A DNA stretch of 64,000 nucleotides from contig NHNW01000009.1 of NCBI GenBank assembly GCA_002786025.1, positions 68,376 through 132,375 of the forward strand. The letters are read 5' to 3'. The stretch comes from Zasmidium citrigriseum (taxonomy: Eukaryota; Ascomycota; Dothideomycetes; Mycosphaerellales; Mycosphaerellaceae). A model generated the notes under the pieces. It was not told the origin of the DNA and did no database searches. It worked only from the letters and a program-made list of their open reading frames with translations. The translations under genes and the position numbers were made by a program. Shown piece by piece: positions 41,445 through 53,210 of the stretch; position 1 is the first letter of the stretch; the number at the start of each line of letters is the position of its first letter.

Positions 41445-43035
41445 CTAGCTGCGTTCACTTCCTCGCAGACGTACGACTTGGCCGTACTTCTGCAGCTTGG
41501 TGATGAGCTGATCGCCCTGCTTGACGACGTCGTTGTACCTGGTTCATATCATCAGCACGTTGCGTTACGTAGTAGAGATATTTCAAGACTTACTGCTTGT
41601 TCTTGTCATCCGCCCGCTGAGTCTCAATGATTCCCCGCACACGGTCGATGGTGCATGGTAACCGCTGGCTGGCAATGAAAGGTGCAAGGTCCTTATCGAG
41701 CCAGTCCACACTCACGCCAAAGCTGTTGGCCATGCTCTCCAGACCGACAACCTTGTAGCTCTGAAGCAACTGCGCATACGCTCGCAGTCTCATCTCACGC
41801 ACGTACCAACTCTTGTGCTCGTACAGATACCGGTCCTTGGACAAGAAGTTCTGCTCAACTGCAGCAAGTGCGGTGAAGAAGCCCGAATAATTGCCAGAGT
41901 ACAGGCTCTGGATCATGTTGGCGAGGGGACGGAAATCAACCTTGGGCTCTGCCTTGGCTTGAGCTTCGGCAGAAGCTGAACCAGACGCGAGCGTGGTGAG
42001 GTTCACGGCGGTGTTGCGGGGTGTTGCGGTGGAGTCCACGTTCATAGTATCCTCATCCGCGCCTGGACCTGCAGAAGCAGCACCTCCCAGAGCAGACAAA
42101 CGATCTGAGTCGGTCTCGCTGCCAAAGACAGCACGTACTTCGGGAGCATCAACAACCTTGGACTTGAAGTCGCGGCGAGGTAACGACACGGATCCAGCGA
42201 GTGTGGCGTAGGTGACAAGGTTGCTGTAAGAGCACAGCTCGGTGGAGGTGAAGGTCGAGAGCGAGTCGAGAAGGAGAGGAGCAGCCAGATTGTGTGCGCG
42301 GATGGTGAGGAGGTGCAGACCCTGGTAAGCCTTCAAGCGATTCCGTCTGTCCCAGTCACCACCGCTCTCGACCAGCTGCTGGGCGCGGTCCACGTTCTTC
42401 TTGACAAGTAGCTTGTCATCGAAGAACAGTCCAATCCGGATGATGGCAAGAACGATGTCGATCTTGGTGCCGAGGATGCTCGTCTTCTCCAACAGCTTCT
42501 CAAACTCCTCCAGCGCCTTGTCCTTGTCGCCCACCTTTGCGTAGAACTCAGCTCGCTTTCCCCGTGCCGTCTGCACTTCCGTCTCTCCTGCCTGCTCAAC
42601 GGCCTCATCTTCCTCCTTCTGAATCTCCGCAAGCTCCTTCTCGTTGTCGCTTCGTAGGCTCTCGTACAACGCCTCATCCCACGGCAGCTCCACGGTGGTG
42701 TCCGTCTTGCCGCCCAGCACACCCACTATCGATGGAGCGTTGATGCTGCTGGTTCGTCGGAGAGTGTGCATCGGTGATGGAGCAGAGGTGTTGGTGTTGG
42801 CGCGGCTGATGGTTGGTGACATGACAGCACTGCCTTCACCGGCAGCGTTCAGCTTCCCGGACTGAGGATGTGCCAGGTAGGCGTAGAGAGGAGCCATCTT
42901 GTTCTCCTTGATGCCATCTTGCAATGCTGTGAGAGCCGCTTGCTTGGCTTGGGGGTCGGTGGATGGCGAGGCGAGCGAGAAGACGTTCTGAGCCAACGAC
43001 AGGCGTGGGAAGGCGAGGTATTGCGGTTCGCCCAT
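41445..43035 (-). CDS. RPN7: 26S proteasome regulatory subunit Rpn7
   Basis: Exons 41594-43035 and 41445-41538 with a 55-bp intron (GTAAGT, ACCAG). The total is 511 residues, longer than the usual 390-430. Landmarks: MAPLYAYLAHPQSGKLN near the start, RAEFYAKVGDKDKALEEFEKLLEKT, KNVDRAQQLVESGGDWDRRNRLKAYQGL, and the PCI region with RLRAYAQLLQSYKVVGLESMANSFGVSVDWLDKDLA. Extra length comes from a Ser/Thr/Ala-rich insert at about 70-115 and another at about 310-360; both look disordered. Rpn7 helps join lid and base of the regulatory particle. It is divergent from Abd1. Confidence 0.93.
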
Positions 43036-43406
43036 GCTGGGCAGTTGATTGTGTCGGTTGAATCGAAGGCGGGAGTTCGTCTGATTTGATTAGATTCGGG
43101 CGAGTTTGATGGAGGATTTGAAAGAGCAGGCGGCGAGGGGATGATGCGGTTCGGCGATGGTGTTTGGAGATGCTCTCACATGGCAGCGGCGATGCGGCTC
43201 AAGCAAGGTTTCGGGTCGCGCCGAGAGCTCTGATCGCGCTTGCCCTTGCAGCTTCAAATAGAACGTCACTCTCCGTCCTTCATCCTCCAACTCAACCCGC
43301 ACGTGCTCACATCTGAATGCGAATATCACTGTCTCTTACGACTCAAAACATCGCCAACTCAAGCCACCGATAATACCGCCAATACTACCGATCTACATCC
43401 ACCAGA
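43036..43406. promoter_or_regulatory. Divergent promoter region, Rpn7 and Abd1
   Basis: These 371 bp separate two divergent housekeeping starts. I looked for the yeast proteasome element GGTGGCAAA and its complement and did not see it. Confidence 0.45.
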
Positions 43407-45002
43407 ATGCCTTCAGAAGAGCCGCCGCCGTCCGATACCTCACAGCGCCGCGGTGCTCCCAAGAGGAAGCGCGAGACAGCTGCCTCACGCGCCAACAAAG
43501 CCAGTAGAAATGGCACGCCAAACGCATACTCACGTCGCACTCCACCGCCGCAAGAGCCACCCCCTCAGGATCCACCGCAACCAAAAGACGATGATGGCGA
43601 CCAGTCTCCTCCGAGAAAGCTCAAGCGACCCGGCGGTGGTGCGAGGATGGGTGCTGCGGCTCGCGAGGCCGTAGAGAAGGAGCGGAGACAGAGAGAAGAG
43701 GAGCAAAAGAAGACCCTCGCCTCGCGGCGGCTAGGTGGTGCTGAGATCATTGCTGAACACTACAATGCAGTGCCTGAGCGTGGACGAGAATGGCGGCAAG
43801 CCGAGAGCAAGATCTCTGGTCTACGAAGCTTGAATAACTGGATCAAGTCGACTCTCATTCAGAAGTTCTCGCGACCGGAGATACCTGTGCGAGATCTGAA
43901 AGTCTTGGATATGGCTTGCGGAAAAGGTGGTGATTTGGGCAAGTGGGAAAAGGCGCCTCAGGTGCCGGTGCTGTACGTCGGCTGCGATATAGCGGCAGTT
44001 TCAATCGAGCAGGCACAGCAGCGATATGCTGAGAGTCTACGACGAGGCCGAGGTCGGTTCCAACGAGGACCTCCCATGCAGGCCGAGTTCTACGTCCAGG
44101 ATACCTTTGGTCACTCCCTCGCCGAGATACCTATCATCCGCCAAGTGGGCTTCAATCCTAATGTTGGTCCGGGAAATGGTGTCATCCAGCCCGGCATGAT
44201 GAGTGGTGGCTTCGACGTTGTTAGTATGATGTTCGCATTGCACTACTCGTTCGAGTCGGAAGAGCTGGCTCGAGGAATGCTTCGAAACGTTGCAGGAGCT
44301 TTGAAGAAGGGAGGCAGGTTCTTTGGAGTCATGCCAAACAGCGCGGTCATTGCTTCCAAGGTTCGTGCTCTGCTTAATAACGGCACCGAGGAGGTAGCAC
44401 CCACTACTTCTACACCAGAGGACAACGACGATGACGATGACTGGGATCCAGAGAAACCATCAGGGCCGAACAGAACCGTTGACGGAGGCGGCGAGAATGG
44501 TGGTGATGACGACGACGATGATTGGGATCCAGAGAAGCCTTCGGAGCCGCAGGCGAATGGCGCGACACCAGAGCAGAAGCCAGAGGCTCCCCAGGAACCT
44601 GCAACGAATGGTGCGGAGCCGCAAGAGATCGGCTGGAAGAACGACCTCTACAGCGTGCGCTTCCCAGCACATCCCCCACTTGCAAAGGATGGCACTTTCC
44701 GTCCACCATTTGGCTGGAAATATCATTACCATCTGGAAGAGGCTGTCGAAGCGCCCGAATACGTTGTCCCGTGGGAAGCCTTCCGTGCTCTGGCTGAAGA
44801 CTACGGCCTAGAACTGCTCTACCGCAAGGGTTTCCGGGAGGTGTTCGAGGACGAATCCGTTGACCGTGAACTGGGAATGCTTGCCGAGCGCATGAAGGTT
44901 CTTGATCGCGACCGCAGCAAGCCAAATGGTGGTCTGCTGGTTCGAGAAGACGAGATGGAGGCGGCCGCCTTCTATCACGCCTTCTGCTTCTACAAGACCT
45001 GA
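43407..45002 (+). CDS. ABD1: mRNA cap guanine-N7 methyltransferase
   Basis: Single exon, 531 residues. The N-terminal 100 residues are basic and proline-rich. The catalytic domain begins near VAEHYN-like AEHYNAVPERGREWR. The S-adenosylmethionine site LDMACGKGGDLGKW is at about 167-180. VGCDIAAVSIEQAQQRY, FDVVSMMFALHYSFES and GGRFFGVMPNS are present. C-terminal FGWKYHYHLEEAVEAPEYVVPW and FYHAFCF complete the cap-binding fold. The enzyme methylates the cap G at N7 in the nucleus. The odd feature is a hydrophilic insert at about 330-410 between the core motifs, with two copies of an acidic DDDDDWDPEKPS unit (Trp at 346 and 373). An 80-residue loop here is unusual for the family. Confidence 0.94.
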   Translation: MPSEEPPPSDTSQRRGAPKRKRETAASRANKASRNGTPNAYSRRTPPPQEPPPQDPPQPKDDDGDQSPPRKLKRPGGGARMGAAAREAVEKERRQREEEQKKTLASRRLGGAEIIAEHYNAVPERGREWRQAESKISGLRSLNNWIKSTLIQKFSRPEIPVRDLKVLDMACGKGGDLGKWEKAPQVPVLYVGCDIAAVSIEQAQQRYAESLRRGRGRFQRGPPMQAEFYVQDTFGHSLAEIPIIRQVGFNPNVGPGNGVIQPGMMSGGFDVVSMMFALHYSFESEELARGMLRNVAGALKKGGRFFGVMPNSAVIASKVRALLNNGTEEVAPTTSTPEDNDDDDDWDPEKPSGPNRTVDGGGENGGDDDDDDWDPEKPSEPQANGATPEQKPEAPQEPATNGAEPQEIGWKNDLYSVRFPAHPPLAKDGTFRPPFGWKYHYHLEEAVEAPEYVVPWEAFRALAEDYGLELLYRKGFREVFEDESVDRELGMLAERMKVLDRDRSKPNGGLLVREDEMEAAAFYHAFCFYKT

Positions 45003-45565
45003 TTTTGACCTGACGATGATTGACGACCAATTCTACCCCCGGCTTTCCACGTGCCGAGGGACATGACCTTCCGGAGCAAAAGCTACAGCCATGCTGTCAA
45101 TGGAAATTGGATCCGACACCACATTCCGCACACCAAACGAGGCATCCTCCGCGCTGAGCAAGTTATGCATGTTTCCGTCGTGGATTTCCATCTCGCGGTC
45201 GAGTCTGAAAGTAGCCTAGCTCCGGATTGGAAGGAGCAATTCAGTCTGCCATTCACAGCACTCGCAGCGAGGACCGGCATCAAGTACGGCCGTGTGGCAT
45301 CTCATCGAGCAGGCAACGGAGCAATATCAACTGGTTGGTTCTCTCCGATTGAGGCTTGTTCGATGCCAAATTGATCCTACCTCTATGAAATCAGGTGGTG
45401 CGATATGAGTGATCGAGCCAACCTTTCGAAACTTAGCAAATGGTACCAGGCCCCAAAATCATGGATTGAGATGGTACTACTATTACTTATCTGATCTCAG
45501 ATCTTCGATCTCCCTTCTTCCATTTTATCAATCTCCCTCGAAATCGAACATACTCGAAGCCTGAC
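45003..45565. other. Intergenic region
   Basis: These 563 bp hold the Abd1 3' flank and the promoter of the membrane protein gene. A 107-codon frame at 45051 has no motif. Confidence 0.4.
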
Positions 45566-46489
45566 ATGAAAGCCCTCGCAACAACCACCATGGCCGTACA
45601 CACACCGCCCTCCAAACTCGAGGCTCCACTGACCACTGCTCTCCCCAATCTACCCATAGACCTCTCCGCCCACAAGGCCTCAATCGCCCTACACGCCCTC
45701 CCCATCCTCCTGACCTCCGGCATCCTCCCCATAATCCTCTACTTCGCCCTCCGATACGGCACATCCCTCTCCCTAACAATCATCCTCACAGTCCCAATGG
45801 TCATCATGGGCGCTTTCTCGTCTTTTACATTATTGCAGAGAACATGGCGATTATTGAGAAAGGGAAGCGAATGTCGCCCTTTGGGTTCCCGGAGAAGATG
45901 GATGCTTGATTTCTTCCAGTGGAATTTCATCTTCGGCTTCTGCGTTCTGACGACAGTGATAAGCGTGGGTATTGGAGTGCAGAGCTTGGTGTTGTGTTCT
46001 CTGCCGCTGAGTACTCTGGTCCTGTATATCAGTCTCGAACTCCTCCTCGCACGACTCGCCATCTCCCTGGACCTGAGAACACCCTTCCGAATAAGTTCCC
46101 TGCCCGGCAATTCCTCTTCGCGGCCGGGGACGTACACCATTGTCGAAGATGTCGTTGCCGTTGATGGTGGGCTAGGGAGGGAGTGGAGAAAAGCCTGGGA
46201 TGAGCGGTACGAAGCTGATGAGGATTTGAGGAGTTTGTTAAGAAGGTTGGATTTGTTTTGGGGAGGAAGTGGATTGGTGCTTGTGGGCGTGATTTGGGGG
46301 TTGGCTTTTGGGGTAAGGAGGAGGGAGGTGGGTTTTGTGGTTGGGTGGGGGGCGCCGTGGGTTTGGGCGGGTTGCTTGGGAGGGGGGACGGTGGGGATGG
46401 TTAGGGGGATGTTGGCGAAGCAGAGGCAGGGCGTGAGTGGAACGGGAGGTTTGGGAAATGCTGAAGGCATGAGAGTGATATGTCTCTGA
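45566..46489 (+). CDS. Multi-pass membrane protein of unknown function
   Basis: Single exon, 307 residues. Hydrophobic segments are at about 43-62 (LHALPILLTSGILPIILYFAL), 68-88, 118-140 (FIFGFCVLTTVISVGIGV), 143-162, 233-250 and 260-285 (Gly/Val/Trp rich), so about six membrane passes. The middle loop carries TYTIVEDVVAVDGG and EWRKAWDERYEADEDLRSLLRRLD, an amphipathic charged helix. There is no cleavable signal and no transporter motif. I recall similar uncharacterised fungal membrane proteins but cannot name a family. GGG-rich codons near the end create long frames on the other strand, which are shadows. A second ATG at codon 9 is possible. Confidence 0.7.
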   Translation: MKALATTTMAVHTPPSKLEAPLTTALPNLPIDLSAHKASIALHALPILLTSGILPIILYFALRYGTSLSLTIILTVPMVIMGAFSSFTLLQRTWRLLRKGSECRPLGSRRRWMLDFFQWNFIFGFCVLTTVISVGIGVQSLVLCSLPLSTLVLYISLELLLARLAISLDLRTPFRISSLPGNSSSRPGTYTIVEDVVAVDGGLGREWRKAWDERYEADEDLRSLLRRLDLFWGGSGLVLVGVIWGLAFGVRRREVGFVVGWGAPWVWAGCLGGGTVGMVRGMLAKQRQGVSGTGGLGNAEGMRVICL

Positions 46490-46850
46490 TTTGGTAAGAG
46501 ATGTGGAGGACGCAGAACCCATTCAACAGCGTCAAAACGTATTGGTTCGATGTCCGGGCTTGTTCTGTCTCAAGCCTTATGAGCTCGATCTTCAGCAATC
46601 CATTATTGACACGATAAATCACTCAATCGGGTAATCGCATGTTCATGTCGCCAACACCAACACCACATGGAGAGTTTGCATACCCCTGCGAAGGCAAATC
46701 GATCAAGAAAAATATTCCCTGCAGCATAGCCATCCCTCGTCTGGGCTTGAATCATAGACTCTTCTTAGCATGGATGGGAGATGAGGGCTCATTCCATTTG
46801 AACTAGCGATCTCCCGAGAGATCTATTTCTCATCCTCACCGATCGCAACG
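46490..46850. other. Intergenic region
   Basis: These 361 bp hold 3' flank and the promoter of the carboxypeptidase gene. Nothing else is seen. Confidence 0.4.
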
Positions 46851-48814
46851 ATGAAGTTTCTCCTACGCCTCCTGCTGTTTGGCTTGATAGCCAATGCCCA
46901 ATTCCCACCGACCCCGGAAGGACTCACCGTCATCCACTCACAGTTCAACAACAATGTCACAATCAGTTACAAAGAAGTACGTATCTCACATTCGAAACAA
47001 CCCAATCTCACCAATCTAGAACTTCATCTGCGGAACAACCCCCAACACCCGCTCCTTCGCCGGCTACGTCCACCTCCCACCCAACACCCTCGCCACGCAC
47101 GGCGTGGCAAACCAAACCTACCCCATAAACACCTTCTTCTGGTTCTTCGAAGCCCGCAACAAAAGTCCCCAGAACTCCCCCCTCCTGATCTGGATCAACG
47201 GCGGCCCAGGCGCCTCATCGTCAGGGAACGCCTTGGGAAACAGCGGACCCTGCAAGGTGCACCCTGACGGCAATAGCACTTATCTAAATCCTTGGTCTTG
47301 GAACAACGAGGCGAATTTGATGTTCGTTGATCAGCCGGTACAGTTTGGGTTGAGTTATGATAGTTTGCAGAATGTGACTTATGATCGGGTGAAGGGGAAT
47401 GTTACGCTTTTGAATGAGGGCGAGGCGATTCCGGAGCAGAATACGACGCTCGCGGTGGGGACGTATCCGAGTACGGATACGTATCGGACGGCTTTGGGGA
47501 GTATCGATGGGGCGTATGCGCTTTGGCATTTTGCGCAGGCTTGGTTTCAGGAGTTTCCGGAGCATAAGGCTACGAGTGTGAGTCTTTCGGGGGTTTCGTA
47601 TGGGGGGAAGTATGGGCCGGCGATTTTCGACTTTTTTGAGGAGCAGAATGAGAAGATTCGGAATGGGACTTGGACTGTCGAAGGCGAGCAGTTCATTTTG
47701 CCGTTGGATACGCTCATCATCGACAGCGGCTGCATCGATCTTCCGGGTTCCTGGTTCTCATACCCCGAAATGGCCGTGAACAATACCTACGGGATCCGCG
47801 CCGTCAACGATACTACCCTGAAAGGCATGCTTCACGATCTGAACCGTGAAGGTGGATGTCTCGACCAAGCCTACCAATGCGGCAACCTCTCCCTGCAATA
47901 CGACCCTTTCAACACCCGCCTCAACGAAAGCCTGAACAGCCTTTGCAACGATGCCGGATCCTTCTGCGATGACAATGTCCAAGGACCTTATTTCCGATCG
48001 AATCGCAGCTTCTACGATATCACGGTACCCGAGTCGCTCTCCCGTGCGCCGCCTTTCGCCAGAGCGTTCATGCAGCGGCCACATGTGCAACAGGCACTCG
48101 GCGTCCCGCTAAATTGGACGAGCGGAAGTCCTTGGGTCGCGGAGGCGAACCGACGGAGTGGAGATTTTGCAAGGCCTGGGTGGATAGGTAAGTTGGCTTA
48201 CCTCCTCGAGCAAGGGGTGAAGGTGGCATTTGTGTATGGGGATAAGGATTATATCTGCGTAAGTTGAAACATCTCCATCGTCTACTTACCGGCAGCTGAT
48301 TGAGGGTGATTTGTAGAATTGGATCGGCGGCGAAGCCATCTCCCTCGCCATCAACTACACCCACACGGCGGACTTCCACGCCGCCGGCTACGAAGACATC
48401 CACACCAACGCCTCCTACATCGGCGGCAGCGTCCGACAATACGGCAACCTCTCCTTCTCCCGTATCTATCAAGCCGGCCACGGAATCGCCGGACTACAGC
48501 CCGAGACCGCCTTCCGCGTCATCTCGCGTGCTATGGGCAGCGTCGATATCGCCACCGGTCAAGTCCCCGTGGAGGCCGAGGATGGCAACGTGTATAGCTC
48601 GCAGGGCTTGAAGAATACGTATGGTATCAAAAATCAGATTCTCCCGACAAATGTGCTGCAGGTTTGTTATTTGCTGGATGTCAATGCGACGTGTACGGAT
48701 GAGCAGAAGGAGAGGATCTCTAATGGGACGGTGGAGATTCGGGAGTATATGGTTGTGGATCGGAATTCTTCGACCAGATATCCAGAGGTTGTTGGGCTGT
48801 GGGAGGGGGATTGA
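46851..48814 (+). CDS. Serine carboxypeptidase (S10), second copy
   Basis: Exons: 46851-46976, 47020-48258 and 48317-48814, with introns of 43 and 58 bp. The total is 620 residues. The signal peptide MKFLLRLLLFGLIANAQ is clear. The catalytic Ser is in LSGVSYGGKYGP, the Asp in VYGDKDYICNWIGGEA and the His in IYQAGHGIAGLQPE. The binding segments WINGGPGASSSGNALGNSGPC and FVDQPVQFGLSY are intact. Many N-x-S/T sites are present. The C-terminal 80 residues after the His, containing an NVLQVCYLLDVNATC stretch, are longer than in yeast carboxypeptidase Y and contain extra cysteines. This resembles the extracellular fungal S10 group (Aspergillus cpdS-like). Sequence differs strongly from the copy at 20 kb, so it is not a recent duplicate. 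Confidence 0.93.
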
Positions 48815-49535
48815 TGATGGCGGTCATGATGAGCTTGATAATGATTGATGATGCAAAGTATATGGAATGTTTTGGTGATGAGGAAGGAAGGAGCTCTCGT
48901 CCATTTAACCTGCCCAAATAAACTCACCGCTAAAATTCGGCAGGGGCCGCTGAGTGAACAAGCCTTCTTCTCCAATCCAACCTCTCCATTTCAATCAGCA
49001 TCTCAAACAACAACACTCCTCCCACGGCCGCATAGTCATGAATCTGACATCAAAGATCCCCCATTTTCTTATCTCGCAGCTGTCGTGAGACCAGCACAGC
49101 CTCCACCGCGAAAACAAAGGATGCAAGCCGTTCAGACCAAAAATCCCGCATTGCTTTCGGCATGGCGCCGGACCTCGCTGCAAGGAATCCTGAAGACCTG
49201 AAAATGCCTCATACAAACGTCCCGTCTTTTGATTCGAGGCAGGCTGACTGAGATGGAAATCTATGGTGGAAGATCTGGATGTATCTCGCTTATCCATGGC
49301 AGTTGTAGAACGTGGTTGTTCGCGTCAGGCTAGACACGTGCGGCACGCGTGGTGGGCGAGGGTTTTGCATGTGATTGAAGGGTCTTTGTTTGGGCCCTGG
49401 GGTTGGGATTGGAGGGTAAGTTTGGCTCTTATCTATTCATTTCTTGAGGTGAGCATCCCGCTGTTGTAGAGCTTTTCTCCTGCTTCCCTTCTCTCGATTT
49501 CCTTTCCTGCCTTCTATTCCCTTCTCCTCGCGGAC
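48815..49535. other. Intergenic region
   Basis: This 721-bp gap holds the carboxypeptidase 3' flank and the potassium transporter promoter. Frames in it are short and without motifs. Confidence 0.4.
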
Positions 49536-51964
49536 ATGGCGGAAACGCACATCCAATTCGGCGAAGAGGCGATCCAGCGAACGAAGACTAATCAGAGCAC
49601 TTTTGGGGCTTACAAGAGGCGAATATCTGTGCAAGAAACAGACGCGGCTTCGATCTCTGAGACTGGTGGGAATGTCCGTGAGAGCGATTTCAGGAAGCGG
49701 CAAGTATGTCGATGCTGTGCATTCAGCGGGCATGGTGGAACCATCGTGCTCGTGTACCCAAGTCAAGCTGATCCAACTTTAGGTCTTCAAAGGATGGACT
49801 TTGCTGTGGCTAGCGTACCAGTCTACTGGTGTTATTTATGGTGATATTGGGACCAGTGAGTACCAATGCTACTTTTCTCAGAGGCGGACAGAGTGACTGA
49901 ATCGTTCGCACAGGTCCCCTCTACGTCTACTCCTCGACCTTCTCATCGGATCCCTCTCGCGATGACCTCCTCGGAGCCGTATCGCTGATCATCTGGTCTC
50001 TGACCTTGATTGTCACAATCAAGTATGTTTTCATCGTGCTCAGGGCCGACGATGAGGGTGAAGGAGGCACATTCGCCATCTACACGCTACTGTCCCGGTT
50101 CAGCGACATCATCAAACGCGATCCACGAGAAACAATGCTGGTCAAGATGGAGCGACACAACACGAATGACCTGGGGAAAAGCAATCGCAGCATTAGGACT
50201 TGGCTGGAGCAGAGCAAGATCGCACACGCTCTGCTCAAAGTTCTAGCAGTTTTTGGTGTTGCGTTGATCCTCGCAGACGGTGTTCTTACACCAGCTCAGT
50301 CGGTGCTTGGTGCGATCCAGGGTCTCAAAGTGGCCGATGAGAGCATTACCACGCCGACTATCATTGGAGTCTCGTGCGCGATCCTGGTGGTCCTCTTCAT
50401 CGCACAGCCTCTAGGGATCCACAGGCTCTCCGCCGGCTTTGCACCGATTGTGATCATTTGGCTACTCTTCAACGGAACTTTCGGAATCTACAACCTGGCC
50501 GTCCACGATCATTCCATCCTGAAGGCCTTCTCACCGTACTTCGCTGGTCTCTGGTTCGTTCGTAACAAGACGCAAGGGTGGATCAACCTCGGCGGTATTC
50601 TGCTCTCTTTCACTGGTGTCGAATGCCTCTTCGCGGACGTTGGAGCTTTCTCTCGGCGAGCAGTTCAGATCTCATGGCTCTTCCTCGCCTATCCATGTCT
50701 GCTGCTGGCATACATTGGACAAGGAGCATATATGCTGGAGACACCGTCTGCCTATGCCAACCCGTTCTTCGAGACTGTGCCTCCAGGCATGTTCTACCCA
50801 TCGCTCGTCTTCGCCGTTCTGGCCGCCATCGTCGCCTCCCAAGCCACAATCACCGCCTGCTTCCAACTCCTGGCCCAAATCATGAACCACAGCTACTTCC
50901 CCCAAATCGAGATGAAATACACCTCAACCAAACACCACGGCCAAGTCTACATCCCCATCGCCAACTGGCTCCTCATGGTCGGCTGCGTGATCGTCACAGC
51001 CGTCTACAACAACACCACTCGTCTCGGCCACGCATACGGCGTCTGCGTCATCCTCGTAACCTTCATCACCACAAACCTCGTCACCCTCGTCGCTATCATC
51101 GTCTGGCGCATCCACCCCGCACTCGTCTTCCTCATCTGGCTCCCCTTCGTCACCCTCGACGGCCTCTACCTCAGCGCCGCAGTGACCAAAGTCCCTGACG
51201 GCGCTTGGTTCACACTTCTTCTCGCCGTTATCATCGCCGCGTTCTTCACCCTCTGGCGCTACGGCAAAGAAAAGCAATGGTCCTGGGAAGCCAAATCTAA
51301 AAACAACCTCTCCAGCATGGTCGTCAAATCCCCCACCAGCAACCGTCTCGCCCTCGCAGAACACTACGGCGGCGGCGAGTTAGCCGAAATCGACGGCTTC
51401 GGAATCTTCTTCGATAAGTCGGGGGCTTATACCCCCAAAGTCTACGAACAATGGCTCCGCAAATTCCGCGCGCAAATGGATGTGGTGGTGCTCATGCACA
51501 TGCGCGCCTTATCCGTACCGCACGTCTCTGAAGAGGAGAAGTTCGAAGTCACAAAGACGAGTATCAAGAATGTCTATCGTCTCATCATCCGTCACGGGTA
51601 CTCCGACCACGTCGTCACGCCCGATCTCGCCGGTTTGGTCTACGAAGAAGTCCGCAAATCGATCCTCGCCGGCGCTGTAAGGCCTTCTGCTTCTGGATCT
51701 GGCACGCCGGAGAAGGCGCCGAGTTTTCAGGAAGAGGATACGCTCACTGCGAGTCAGCTCAGGAGGTTGGATGATGCGTTTGCGAGGCAGAGTTTGTATC
51801 TTGTGGGAAAGCAGCAGATGAGGGTCAACGCCAAGTATAATTTGTTCAAGAAGTTGGTGTTGGGGGTGTTTTTGTATGTGAGGGAGATTTCGAGGAGTAA
51901 GGTGGAGAAGTTGAATGTGCCGGTGGAGAATTTGGTGGAGGTGGGTTTTGTTGGGGAGATTTGA
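49536..51964 (+). CDS. HAK/KUP-family potassium transporter
   Basis: Exons: 49536-49703, 49783-49855 and 49914-51964, with introns of 79 and 58 bp. The total is 763 residues. Landmarks: GVIYGDIGTSPLYVYSSTF in the first membrane helix (the K+ filter GDIGTSPLY), DDEGEGGTFAIYTLL, LILADGVLTPAQSVLGAIQGL, FAPIVIIWLLF, ASQATITACFQLLAQ and a long hydrophilic C-terminal domain from about residue 490. Twelve membrane segments are expected. These proteins drive high-affinity potassium uptake, with proton coupling, at the plasma membrane. In other fungi the gene is induced by low K+; no such control site is visible here. Confidence 0.94.
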
Positions 51965-52278
51965 ACGATGATGAGTGATGATAAGAGGGGTATTTGTTTG
52001 CAGCGTCTAGGGATACATGTGAGTCAAGGCCTATCCATTCTATCTATTGGGTGAACGAGTAACATCCGACTGAAGTCGTGAGCAAATGTGAGACCCTGTG
52101 CTCGATCAATTCTCCACGTCCAAAACATGCTGGCTGTAAATGACCGATGCGTCGGGTCGATTTCTTGAAGGCTTGACTGGTGGAATAGGGGGTCTTTGCT
52201 TCAGCGTCAGGTTATGATCACCTTTCAGACATTCCACATGGTATCGACTGGCAGAGTCTGTCCATGCTCTCTTCTCCC
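51965..52278. other. Intergenic region between convergent genes
   Basis: These 314 bp are 3' flanking sequence only. Confidence 0.4.
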
Positions 52279-53210
52279 TCAATTCCATAACGCCATGCCC
52301 TGTTCATCACACCCAGTCAACTGTCGAAACTCCCCCACCGCCTTGTTCAATTCATACTCCTTCATATGGACATCCATCTTCATCTGCGTCGCCTGCGCGA
52401 AACGATTATTCCCCGCCGCAGAAATCACACTGCCGCCGTCGTAGTAATTGCCGCCTTCCCGACATCAGTACCGCTACCAGAAACGGTTGGATGAGGATGA
52501 TACTCACCGCCAATAGCATTCGAACAACTGATCGAAAACCCATGCTTAATCTGATTAATCGCACTCGCCTGCGTAAACCGCGCCTGCAAACTCGCAACTT
52601 GAATTTGCTCTTTCAGCGCCGCAATCAAGCCATACAGCTGCGTGACCCTCTCCATGACAGCTTTGGCCTGCGTCGCGAAGCGTTGGATCCAGATATCCTC
52701 GCCGCCGCGGGAGCAGGCTTCTTTCCAGGCGTCGCGGACGCCTTTGACGGCCATGTCGCAGCTTTTCGTGCCCGGGACGGGAGAGGTGATGAGGGTGAAG
52801 TGGGAGGCGAAGGGCGAATGGGCGATGAAGGCTGTGTGGCATGAGGGGCAGATGTCGAGGTCGGGGGCAATGGGGGTTATGTAGATCTGGGTGCCGTGGA
52901 TTAAGTCTAGGCCGTTGCAGCCAGGGGATGGAGATGGATGCGTTCGCGGCGGTGGAGCTGGTGCTGGTGCTGGAGCGGGCTGGGTGTTTATGTTTTGCTG
53001 TCTTGGAGGAAGTGAAGGTGGTGACTGAGGCTGCGGCGGTTGCCATTGTTGCTGGTACTGCGGCGGAGAATCATAGATGGGCTGTTGTTGCTGAGCGTAG
53101 CCCTGCTGTTGCTGAGCATACGCATCACGTTGCGCCTGCGCCTGTTGTTCTTTAGCGTTATTATAACCCTCGACAGCAGCGCGCGCGAGGCTACGCAAAA
53201 AGCCCGGCAT
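52279..53210 (-). CDS. Q/P-rich N-terminus protein with CxxC motif, function unknown
   Basis: Exons 52508-53210 and 52279-52454 with a 53-bp intron (GTGAGT, GGGAAG acceptor). The total is 292 residues. Residues 1-20 (MPGFLRSLARAAVEGYNNAK) form an amphipathic helix. Residues about 20-95 are Q/P/A-rich with repeated YAQQQQ units. From about 98 a folded region follows: CNGLDLIHGTQIYITPIAPDLDICPSCHTAFIAHSPF, with a CPSC pair and other Cys and His residues that may bind metal. Next comes CDMAVKGVRDAWKEAC. The last exon ends with an E/M/L-rich helix and DEQGMALWN. I recall uncharacterised filamentous-fungal proteins of this layout. No function can be assigned. Confidence 0.75.

Noticed and set aside
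45051..45374. 107-codon frame just after Abd1
   Set aside because: No motif or plausible promoter; probably 3' flank of Abd1.
45739..46470. 243-codon minus-strand frame opposite the membrane protein
   Set aside because: Proline- and serine-rich shadow of GGG/GGT-rich codons; no domain. The plus frame has coherent membrane segments.
20088..48814. Two S10 carboxypeptidases as a recent duplication
   Set aside because: Their signal peptides, exon layouts and motif surroundings differ strongly, so they are separate subfamilies.
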